Below are positions 22,272 to 32,180 of a stretch of 64,000 bases of DNA, in pieces. Source of the DNA: Cunninghamia lanceolata (taxonomy: Eukaryota > Streptophyta > Pinopsida > Cupressales > Cupressaceae); contig BSBN01001687.1 in the NCBI GenBank assembly GCA_027924645.1, positions 1,612,001 through 1,676,000 of the forward strand, in the 5' to 3' direction. The position numbers were made by a program, and so were the translations under genes. Every line of letters begins with the position of its first letter. The stretch's first letter is position 1. The notes beneath the pieces were generated by a model, which made no database searches, was not told the DNA's origin, and saw only the letters and a program-made list of their open reading frames with translations.

Positions 22272-23290
22272 ATTTTTGGGTCTAGACCAAGCATGCTTGC
22301 TTACATCCATGTGCACACATTAGATAATTCAATAAGGAACTCGATATACTCTTCAACTCTTTGTCACTCAAATCTGCTCCCAATTTTAGCATCTTTCAGT
22401 TTTATGGTGTCCCTATATTGAGATCAATAGTATCTCCTATTAATGATGGATGTCATCCTTCAACTTTTTACAAAGTAGGAGGCAATCTAGGGTTCTTATT
22501 GATTTTTAATATTTGCAATTCATTTCCAAAATAATCATTAGAATGGGGAAGAAGCATATATCACCTCTTATGTTGAACTCATGGGTGACCATCATAAGCG
22601 TGAAGGTACTCTAAAATGGTTGTCATTTATACATAATCCCTTGTGGGTACTTCTATTATATCTTCAACATAATTCAGAATTCTTGGTAAGTCGCCACTTT
22701 CCAACAAAGGTCCACCCCTTACTAAAATAACAAACTCAAATTTCTACATTTATGCATGAGATGTGAACATTGCTATTGAAGTAGCCATGGAATTTGTCAT
22801 TTGATTCTCTTCCCTTGGTATACTTTCATTGTGAAAAAGTTGAAGAAGTGTACTAATTTTTGAATAACATCTTTATAGGGACGTAAATGTTTAGATTTCA
22901 TTTTTTATTTTTCTAACACTTGGTTGATTATCAATTGTGAATCATGGAAGATTGAAATGTCCTTGGCTCACTTCATAGCTAGCATAATGGCCAAAGATAG
23001 AGATTTGTAGTCAATAATGTTGTTGGTGTAAAATAAATCTAACCCGAAGGTGAAAGGAATAATTTTTCCTATAGGGGAAGTGAGAAATACTCCAGCCTAG
23101 CTCCTATTTTATAACTTGCTTCGTCAAAATGGAGAATCCAAAGGTTGTGAGGAACTTGTGATATTTATGTCTCTCTTGGTTCATACATCGACTTTGATTC
23201 TTCTATTTCTTCTTCTTTCTCCTTTCCTTTCTCAGTGATCTCTATTAGTGTAAATAGTGTCATTATCTAACTAGTTTAGATATCTCCTCT
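22272..23290 (-). pseudogene. Tat-like Ty3 pol fossil, upstream part with RNase H-like domain
   Basis: Minus-strand continuation of the fossil at 7880-10251, displaced by Copia-A. Nearest the insertion it encodes a decayed form of the segment before RT, ending LGLDPKI, which resumes at 10251 as IVHNLVTKPK. Further upstream (about 23110-22770) an RNase H-like fold is recognisable by wording (LHFDEASYK..., then DNQPS near the usual SQLIINQV, and IPREENQMTNSMA). This is an RNase H-type domain placed before RT, as in some plant Tat-lineage elements. Above 23180 an acidic E-rich linker is seen. Stops are frequent throughout. No gag or LTR of this element is identifiable. Confidence 0.7.
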
Positions 23291-23419
23291 TTGAACATTT
23301 GACCTATTCACACATAGGATTATGTTTACTTAGTCTTTTAGGAGTTTCTCTCATTTTAGCATGTGTACTCACACATGTGAGACACCTATTTCATTTTGGC
23401 TTTCCACTTGCCCTCACAC

Positions 23420-24142
23420 ATGTGCAGTACTTTTGGAAGAAGAAAATAAGGTCCAGCAAGTACAAAGCATACCATCCAAGGCACCCAACATGAATCTAAC
23501 CAATCAGAGGGGCAAGGACCGCAGCAAGAGCCACCCCTATCTCTGAAGAGGTCAACTTCTTCCACTACAACATCTCCAATGCAATCTATTAATGATTTCT
23601 TGGCACAACAAAAACAAATCCAACCTATGGAAATACTACAACTTCTTCAATTACCACTCACAAACTCACAAGTAAACCAAGCTAGCATCTCACCCCTGAA
23701 AAAATTTCAATTGGGAGATATCTTCCATAGCACAGCAAGGGAGGAAATTTTGAAACATGTGGAGAGTACTAAGCAATTAGAGCAGACCATAGCCACAATT
23801 TAGAGAAAGATGCCACAACTGCAAAGAGACACAACAATGCCACTAGGGACACAACTCAAATAGTTATTGGATGGGGTAAAATCATAGTTGGATAATCAAG
23901 CTACTACAATTAGAAAAAATGTCATAACAAAAGTGGAGAAAAGTAGAATTGATGAGGCTAGAAAGAAATGTGCCACAATGCATTCACAATTGGAAACACA
24001 GATTAACACTCTACAACAAAAAGCTAATGACATCGATACACTGTATCAATTTTGCCTCCAATGGCCTACACTAATAAAAGGCCTCAAAAACTAGATAGAT
24101 CAAATGGAGGCACAAGAATTACACGTGGTCGGTACTTATGAC
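23420..24142 (+). pseudogene. E3 ORF, first part: diverged relative of NA ORF2 C-terminal half
   Basis: A coiled-coil reading frame (frameshift near 23515, TAG codons at ~23800-23885 and 24092) that aligns piece by piece with NA1 ORF2 residues after its linker. QSINDFLAQQ....MEILQLLQ (23582-23650) matches QTVQEFLNKE....DELELLQ of NA1. A block starting STAREEILKHVES matches NAKANEKLLKSHMED, and LYQFCLQW (24041-24064) matches IYKFCISW. The N-terminal part is missing. It is cut by Ty3-B at 24142 and resumes at 30648. It belonged to an older element of the same general type as NA1 and NA2. Confidence 0.65.
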
Positions 24143-24988
24143 TGATGTAGGAGCATCTTGGTTCAAGAGCAATCTTGCATCACCCAAAAGCATTTGCTTT
24201 TCAATTTTTTTGCATTTTAATTTGTTTCTTTTAGTTTCTAGTTTAGTTCAGTCAGAAGCAATTTTAGTATTTTGGTCCGCATTCTACTGCAGTTGCATTT
24301 CAGACCTTGCAGAGCTGGACTTAGTATATGGATTCATTCATCTACGTCATATCCAATTTTTAGAGCATTTAGATTAGGTACCGAAAAGTTATTGCTATCA
24401 AAAGATCGATTGTTTTCTCATAACAGAGCATCCTGACAATCTTAGACAAATCAACTGAAGGAGAAGACTTGTGGAGTATTTCACAACATGCGGAGCTAGC
24501 CGACATATCTTTTGATGTTGTTTGGTTCACGGCCGACCTTCCTTGGGATCCACATGTAATTCTATTCATTTGTGAAGGAGTTCTAATAAAAAAGGTCTGA
24601 CCTATCCATGTACACACGTTACAGCTCTTCATTGGAGTTTGTGATCTTCCTTGGCCGACGTGGAGGAATCTTATGATCCCTACATGATATATATTGATGT
24701 AATAGATGCCTAGGAAAGCAGAATTTGATAGTTGATCATTGGTATCTAGTTGATAGTTGGATTTTGTGAGGAGCTTCAAATCTTTATCTTACGCATATTT
24801 TGTAATTAGGCTTATGAGCCCTAATTGTAAGCCTGCTTGATGCTGACCGATCTGTATTTGAATCCTATGATCTATTGAATGACTAAATCTACATTTGCTT
24901 CATATCTTTGAGTTGTTTCCCTTGTGTTTACTCTTGCTGCATGGTCTGGATTGTTCTCTTGAGGACCCTCCTAACCATGACTGCACCA
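24143..24988 (+). repeat. Ty3-B 5' LTR
   Basis: 846 bp, starts TGATGTAGGAGC and ends CTGCACCA. Pairs with 29799-30647. A related LTR starts at 63694. Confidence 0.9.
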
Positions 24989-24990
24989 AG

Positions 24991-25002
24991 TGGTATCAAA
25001 GC
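24991..25002 (+). promoter_or_regulatory. Ty3-B primer-binding site
   Basis: TGGTATCAAAGC, two bases after the LTR; one change from the initiator-Met tRNA complement. Confidence 0.8.
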
Positions 25003-25189
25003 AAAAGTTTGTATCTTTGGGAGCAAATTGAACAAAGTTGGTGAAGGATTTACATAAGATCTTGTTGTGAGGAGATCACTGAATCTAAGGTAGGTTACTT
25101 GTGTTGCAATTGATCGCTGATTGTGAGGCAATTGTCACCTTGTAGCTCAATCACCAAATTTGAGGTAGTTTGCACTTGATCCTAGGAAG

Positions 25190-26276
25190 ATGTCGCTAAG
25201 GAGAATTGTTGATGTTGGTACAATGGCTAGTAGGATGGATGAGATGATAGAGATGATGAAAACCATGTGAATTAGATTGGATGTTGTTGAAGAAGATAGA
25301 AGAAAAGGACTAAGCCCTAGAATTGATATTAAGAGCGATGATGAAGAATTTCAATCTATGAATCAAACTAAAGAAACCCTAGGAGGTGAAGAAGAAGAAG
25401 AATCAGATCAAACAAAAATGTTGTGAGCTATTTCAAAAATTGGAAAAAGACCTAGAGTTGATGTATTGAATTATATTGGCAATTTGAATCCTAAAGAGTT
25501 GATTGATTGGATAAATGAAATAGAAGAGTACTTTGAATATGAAGAAGTTGAAGATCTGGAGAAGGTGAAATTTGCAAAGACAAAATTGAAAGGACATGCT
25601 ACTATTTGGTGGAAAGAAGTTCAGTTGGATAGAAATAGGAGAGGAAAAGAAAATATTACAAAGTGGGATAGAATGGTGACAAAATTGAAGAATCAATTCA
25701 TACCTGCTGACTATGAGTTGGAACTATTGAAGAGACTACAGAACCTGAGACAAAAGGAGAAATATGTGGAGTATACTAAAGAATTTCATAAGATGATCAT
25801 AAGAACAAGACATAGTGAAGCAAGAAAAGAGAAAGTGGCTAGATACATCAATGGACTAAGATTGAACATTCAAGAAGAACTGAGTCTAGTAAGGATGACA
25901 ACATTGGAAGAAGCATATCAGTTTTCCCTAAAAGTTCAAGAGAAATTGAATAAGAGGCATGATCAGAGATAAAGAGGCAGAGGAGGTAAATTTTAGAGAG
26001 GTAGAACATTTTCCAAAGGAGATAGATCTTATGCAGAGCAGAACAGACAAGAGAATACATTCATGGAGGACAGAGATAATAATGCATACAAGAGAGACAA
26101 TAGAAATTTATACCGCAGAGGAAACCCTAATGCATACCAGAATGAAGGATATAGAAGAGAATGAAGAGGACCTGATAGGAGAAGATTCAAAGGAACCTAT
26201 TTTAAGTGTGGAAGTGAAGGACATAGATCATTTGAGTGTAATCAAGGGAGTACAAACAAAAGAATAGAGAACAGTG
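25190..26276 (+). pseudogene. Ty3-B gag
   Basis: ATG at 25190 (MSLRRIVDV) opens a frame with TGA codons at 25268 and 25424, then stays open from 25466 to 25972. That part carries the Retrotrans_gag signature (WINEIEEYFEYEEVEDLEKV, ATIWWKEVQ, FIPADYELELLKRLQNLRQ). An R/G-rich stretch follows. The zinc knuckle near 26198-26240 reads YFKCGSEGHRSFEC, its first cysteine replaced by tyrosine. The protein would form the particle shell and bind RNA. Upstream 25003-25189 is leader. Confidence 0.85.
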
Positions 26277-26429
26277 GAAGAGTAGCATATGTTGAAGAAG
26301 AACTTGTTGGATCACCTAATTCAGTTGGTAAATTTGAGAAAGGAGAATCACTTGTGATAAGGAGAGCTTATTTCAAGCAGAAACAAATGAAGAATCACCA
26401 CAGAGGAAAAGTTTATTCAGAACAAGATG

Positions 26430-29400
26430 CAAATCAGGAGGTAAATGTTGTAAAATTGTAATTGATAATGGTAGTTCAGATAATCTAGTTTCAGAGGAAA
26501 TGGTGACTAGGCTGAAGTTGGAAAGATTGAAACACCCTAAGCCTTATCAGATAGCTGAATTCAGGATGATCATAAGGTACTAGTGAGTGAACAATGTTTG
26601 GTGAAATTTCATATTGGATCTTATCATGATGAGATATTGTGTGATATTATGCCTATGGATGCTTGTCATATCTTGCTGGTTAGACCTTGGCAGTATGATA
26701 GAAAAGCTATACATGATGGGAGAAAGAATACCTACACTATAACATCAAATGGAAAGAGAATTACTTTGATTCCTTTGGAAGATGACCCTAAGAGTGAAGT
26801 ATGTGGGAATGCTAGAATGTGTTTGGTAGATGGAAGAAAATTTCTAGATGGTTTGAGGCATGAGAATGTGTTATGCTTTGATTGCTAAGAAGCTTGAAAT
26901 ATTGAAGGAGACTGAAGAATCAAAACTGGAAGAGATAACTGAGTTACTGACAGAGTACGAAGACATCATATTAGAGAATGTACCTGAAGGATTGCCACCA
27001 ATCAAGAGTATCAATCATCATATGGATCTTATACCTGGAGCTAGTTTACCTAACAAAGAAGCACATAGAATGACACTGGCAAAGAATGAAGAATTGAATA
27101 GATAGATACAAGAGTTGTTGAGGAAAGGTTTGATCAGAGAAAGTTTGAGTCCTTGTGTAGTACCTATAGTGCTAACACAGAAAAAGGATGGAGAATGGAG
27201 AATGTGTATAGACTCTAGAGAAATAAACAAGATCACAGTTAAGTATAGATTTCATTTTACCTAGGATGGATGATATCATGGATTGTTTGAGTGGAGCAAA
27301 ATATTTTACAAATATAGATTTGAAGAGTGGATACCATCAGATCAAAATCAGAGGAGATGAATGGAAGACTGCTTTTAAAACAAATGAAGGATTGTATGAG
27401 TGGTGAGTGATGCCTTTTGGATTGACAAATGCACCTAGTACTTTCATGAGATTGATGAATGAAGTCTTGAAGAAATTCTTGGGTAAGTTTGTTATTGTAT
27501 ATTTGGATGGTATTCTAATCTTCAATAAGACAAAAGAAGAACATTTGTGGAACCTTAGACAAGTATTGCAAAGACTGAGAGAAGAGAAATTACTGATAAA
27601 TATGAAGAAATGTAGTTTCACAAAGGAAGAATTGGTATACTTAGGATTTGTGATTTTTGCGGAAGGATTGAAGATGGACCCTGAGAAAGTAAGAGCAATT
27701 GTTGAATGGCCTACACCAAAGAGCATTGGAGAAGTCAGATCATTTCATGGATTGGCTAGTTTTTACCAGAAGTTCATCAGAAATTTCAGTTCAGTTTGTA
27801 ACCCTATGACAGAGACGATGAGGGGTGACAGAAATGATTTCAAGTGGACATCAAGAGTAGATAAAAATTTTGAGTTGTTGAAGCAGAAAGTGATAAAGAA
27901 ACCTGTTTTGGAATTACCAGATTTCAATAAGGTATTTCAAGTAGATTGTGATGCAAGTGGGAATGCAATTGGAGCAGTTTTAAGTCAAGAATGTAGACCT
28001 ATAGCATATTTTAGTGAGAAGTTGAATGATGCAAGGAGAAGATATTCAGTTTATGATCAGGAGTTCTATGCTATAATTCAAGCCTTGAAGAAGTGGAGAC
28101 ATTACTTGTTGCCTAAGGAGTTTGTTTTGTATACAGATCGTCAATCTTTGCAATATTTGAACAGTCAATGAAAGTTGAATCAGAGACATATGAGGTGGGT
28201 AGAGTTCATGCATAGTTATACTTTTATGTTGAAGCATAGGAGTGGTAAATAAAATAAAGTTTCAGATACCTTGAGTAGGAGAAGAAACTTGCTAACAGAG
28301 ATGAGAGTTGAAGTGTTAGGTTTTGATGAATCAAAGTATATGTATGAGGGAGACACTGATTTTGTAGAACCTTGGAAAGCATGTAAGGAACCTGTTGTGA
28401 CATATAGAAGTAAGTGGTTGGATTATTTCATTCAAGAATATATGTTGTTCAAAGGAAGTCAGTTATGCATACCTAGAAGCTCCATGAGAGATAATTTGAT
28501 CAAGGAGAAACATAGTGGTGGATTGGCAGGACATTTTGGCATTGATAAGACAGTGGCATTGGTGAGTGAAAATTAATTTTGGCCTCAAATACTTAAGGAT
28601 GTTAGGAAATTTGTGCAGAGCTGTAGAGTTTGTCAAGTTGCAAAAGGGAGTAGTCAGAATACTGGATTGTATAAACCTTTGACAGTATCAGAGAGACCTT
28701 GGGAAGACATAAGTATGGATTTTGTAATGGGATTTCCAAAGACATGGAGAGGACATGATTAAATATTTGTAGTGGTGGACAAATTTTCAAAGATGGCACA
28801 TTTCATACCTGTTAAAAAGATAACTGATGCAGTACATGTGGCTGACCTGTTTTTCAAGGAAATTGTGAGATTGCATGGATTACCTAAGAGCATAGTTTCA
28901 GATAAAGATACAAAATTTGTTGGATACTTTTGGAAGACACTTTGGAAGAAGATGAGGATGGACTTGAAATTTAGTTCAACATTTGATCCATAGACTGATG
29001 GAAAGACAAAAGTTGTCAATAGGAGTTTCTGAAACTTGTTGAGATGTTTGGTTGGAGAAAAGATAGGAAGTTGGGATTTGATTCTTTCACAAGCAGAGTT
29101 TGAATACAATAATTTAGTGAATAGGAGTACAGGAAGAACACCTTTTGAGATTGTAACCAGAGTAAACCCTAGAGAAGTAGCAGAGTTGAGAGATATCAAT
29201 ATGGAAGAAAAGAGAAGTGTAAAAGCAAAAGAAATTGCATATCACATGAAGACAGTGCACAATCAGGTTAAGGAGCATTTAGAGAAGATGAATAGTAAGT
29301 ATAAGGAGAAGGCAGATGAGAAGAGAAGACATAAGGAATTCAAAGTTGGAGATGAAGTGATGGTATCTCTGAGAAAAGAAAGATTTCTAGTTGGGACATA

Positions 29401-29767
29401 TAACAAGTTGAAGATGAAGAAGTTCAGACCTTGTAAGATACTTAGAAAGTTTGATTCAGGAAACGCATATGAAATGGAGCTACCGGAGACATTGGGTATA
29501 TCACCTATTTTCAACATTGCAGACCTATATCAGTATCATGAAGCAGAGTTCAGTGATAGCATTGAAGAAGACTTGAAGAAGCAGTTACCACAGCAACCAC
29601 CGAAGCAAATTGAGGACATTTTGGATAGCAGAATTGGATGAAGCACTAGAGGTAGATAATACAAAGAATATCTTGTGAAGTGGAAAGGCAGACTGGAAGA
29701 AGATTCATCATGGATTTCTCAAGCTGAGGTGGACTATCTTGGTTTCCCTCTAGCCCCAGCAAAGTGA
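26430..29767 (+). pseudogene. Ty3-B pol: protease, RT, RNase H, integrase, chromodomain
   Basis: The protease centre reads IVIDNGSSDNLVS (26460-26500), followed by RPWQYDRKAIHDGRKN. RT spans ~27000-27750 with [17 protein letters not shown]. Its active site is YLDGIL instead of YLDDIL. RNase H is at ~27900-28170 ([29 protein letters not shown]). Integrase includes the zinc-binding region (HSGGLAGHFGIDK ... CRVCQ), SMDFVMGFP and SDKDTKF. At the usual catalytic glutamate it reads TKVVNR instead of TEVVNR. After a C-terminal integrase domain, a chromodomain is visible at ~29660-29767 (KEYLVKWKGR, SSWISQAEV), which in this lineage guides insertion to modified histones. Several stops and a frameshift are present. 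Confidence 0.9.
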
Positions 29768-29798
29768 GGGACTCACTTTTTCAATAACCCTAGATGTC

Positions 29799-30647
29799 TA
29801 ATGCAGGAGCATCCTAGTTCAAGAGCAATCTTGCATCACCCAAAAACATTTGCTTTTCAATTTGTTTGCATTTTAGTTTGTTTCTTTCAATTTCTAGTTT
29901 AGTTCAGTCAAAAGCAGTTTCAGGATTTTGGTCCGCATTCTACCACAGTTACATTTCAGACCTTGCAGAGCTGGACTTGGTATATGGATTCATTCATCTA
30001 CGTCATATCCAATTTTTAGAGCATTTGGATTAGGTACCAGAAAGTTATCGCTATTAGAAGATCAACTATTTTCTCATAACAGAGCATCCTAACAGTCTCA
30101 AACAAATCAGCTGAAGGAGAAGACTTGTGGAACATTTCACAACATGTGGAGCTAGCTAACATATCTTGTGATGTTGTTTGGTTCATGGCTGACCTTCCCT
30201 AGGATCCGCAAGCAATTCTATTCATTTGTGAAGGAGTTCTAATCAAATAGGTGTGACCTATCCATATACACATGTTACAGCTCTTCATTGGAGTTTGTGA
30301 TCTTCCTTGACTGACGCAGAGAAATCTTATGATCCTAACATGATATATATTGATGTAATAGATGCCTAGGAAAGTAGAATTCGATAGTTGATCATTGGTA
30401 TCTATTTGATAGTTGGATTTTGTGTGAAGGAGCTTCAAAGGTTTATCTTACGCATATTCTATAATCAAGCCTATGAGCCCTAATTTTAAGCCTGCTTAAT
30501 GCTGGTTGATTTGTATTTGAATCCTATGATATATTGAATGACTAAATCTAAATTTGCTTCATATCTTTGAGTTGTTTCTGTTGTGTTTACTCTTGTTGTA
30601 TAGTCTGGATTCTTCTCTTGAGGACCCTCCTAACCGTGACTATACCA
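29799..30647 (+). repeat. Ty3-B 3' LTR
   Basis: 849 bp. Its first dinucleotide has changed from TG to TA. Ends TATACCA, followed by target repeat ATGAC. Confidence 0.88.
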
Positions 30648-30985
30648 ATGACCCAATGCAAGATGTTGATGGCACAATAAGGGTACAAGTAGAAACAATG
30701 CATGCTCAACTTCAACAATTACAAGATTAAAGAGATCTGATCAAAGCCCAAATAAAAGAACTCTGAGAGGTGGTAAGTTTAGGAATGGCACATGTCACTA
30801 GTTTACTCGGGGATGCAAAGAATACTACCCAACAAATTAAAATCCCAACTAGTGTTGCAGAGGCAAAGAAAACATTGATTCAAACCCACAGCCAAATTCA
30901 AGTGCTATAGTATGCAAAGACTCAATGGGATACAATGTTTGCACAGCTGAAGGCAATATACAAGAATATCCTACCTACAAACTAA
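30648..30985 (+). pseudogene. E3 ORF, second part (C-terminal end)
   Basis: Continues the frame cut at 24142. The block DGTIRVQVETMHAQLQQLQD... corresponds to the last coiled coil of NA ORF2 (TIAVLSEIKKLEKERK). The final segment, YAKTQWDTMFAQLKAIYKNIL (about 30910-30972), matches NA1 MKQSWATEVVQLKNTFADIL at the tryptophan, QLK and IL positions and ends in TAA (30983-30985) at the same place. This shared end is the strongest sign of common descent. Three in-frame stops occur. Confidence 0.65.
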
Positions 30986-31031
30986 AACAATTTTGCATGT
31001 CTTGAGGACAAGACATAGTTTCAAAGGTGGA

Positions 31032-31493
31032 TGTTGTTAACTTGTTGGTAGCAGCTAGTACAACAACCAAAAGTCATCACAAGTGGCCACAAGAAGGAGG
31101 CGGAGCATAAGGCCGACTCTAGGCCTAGTAGGAATATTCATATTTTGTAAGGGACATGTCCCCAATAGAGTTATATGTATATAATAACATATGAGTAGAA
31201 GTAAGAAGTAACACATTAGAGGAATAGAATATACAAAGAAGAATAGAGAGGATATTGTACATTGGACATTGTGATACATGAAGATTATATATATAAAGAA
31301 GGATCTATGATTGGGATGCTTAATTTGAATGTTTAAATTTTGTATGATGAGTTACCTATTAAATTAAGTTGTCACATTATGTTATTTATCACTACGAACA
31401 CTCTAATCATTCTTTTACTGTCATAACTGGGGTATAAATACAACATGTAGGATACCTAGGCTCAGAACTCTAGTCTGTGATCCCTCATATCTT
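31032..31493 (+). repeat. probable E3 3' LTR
   Basis: TGTTGTTAACTTG follows a purine-rich CAAAGGTGG, the layout of a polypurine tract and LTR start, 46 bp after the E3 ORF. Contains a perfect 12-bp palindrome GGGACATGTCCC (31151-31162). No 5' partner is found in the window and the right end is unclear. Confidence 0.45.
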
Positions 31494-32165
31494 GCCAAAA
31501 TGATGCATTTTTGGAGATGTATTTAGCCACATTAAGTATTTATTGGGTCCACCTATAAAGTTGTATTGAACATTGGTTAAATATTTTGTGTGGGAGACAT
31601 AGGATAAATATTTAATAATTATGGCATGTATTTAATTTTGGGGATCAATGGTTTTGTTCTCTCATCATTTTGAGGCACATTTCTTAACCAATACTATGGT
31701 TATATTTGTGTGAGCTTGAATCTATAATAGCAAGCACATGTTTAGTGGTTGTATTTGTTGTTTGCTTGTTAGGCTATCTTCTTGGGCTATTGTTTGGGGA
31801 TGTCATTTGAATTAAGATCTCCTATCTAAAGTGCATATGTGAAGCATGGTATGGGATGTGTGGTTGCATGGTTACCCACTTTTCTCATACACATGGAGGA
31901 TTGGAGAGATTGATGCTTCAGAGGTGCTCATGGAAGCTATGTAAGTGTATTGTAATGGTGTTTTCATTATTGAATAATACATTGAGTGTGGATGCCTTTG
32001 AAGCCTAGATTTTTTTGAAAGAGTTTTCCCAGGGTACATCTTGTGTTATCTTGTGGTATGTCTTTGATCTTTGCAATTATCCTCATTTTTTTTAAAGAGT
32101 TTTCCCAGGGTAAATCTTGTGTTATCTTGTGGTATGTCTTTGATCAACCTGGTAATTTCTTAACA
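31494..32165 (+). repeat. family X copy 2, 5' LTR (left end truncated)
   Basis: Matches 63420-63693 and 7440-7830 in order. The first ~75 bp present at 63376 are not seen here. A ~75-bp unit is tandemly duplicated at its end (about 32010-32085 and 32087-32151: GAGTTTTCCCAGGGTA...TGTGGTATGTC). Ends TTCTTAACA. Confidence 0.6.
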
Positions 32166-32167
32166 AG

Positions 32168-32180
32168 TGGTATTAGAACC
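32168..32180 (+). promoter_or_regulatory. family X primer-binding site
   Basis: TGGTATTAGAACC two bases after the LTR end; a changed version of the initiator-Met tRNA complement. Confidence 0.6.

Larger units (their letters stand above)
24143..30647 (+). mobile_element. Ty3-B: chromovirus-type Ty3/gypsy element
   Basis: 6505 bp, LTRs 24143-24988 and 29799-30647, flanked by a perfect target duplication ATGAC (24138-24142 and 30648-30652). It has a primer site of initiator-Met type, gag with a damaged zinc knuckle, and pol in the order protease, RT, RNase H, integrase, chromodomain. Many stops and lost catalytic residues make it inactive. Confidence 0.93.

Noticed and set aside
24138..24146. 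Ty3-B LTR start at TGTAGGAG (24146)
   Set aside because: Starting at 24143 (TGATGTAG) gives a perfect 5-bp target duplication ATGAC on both sides and agrees with the LTR start at 63694.
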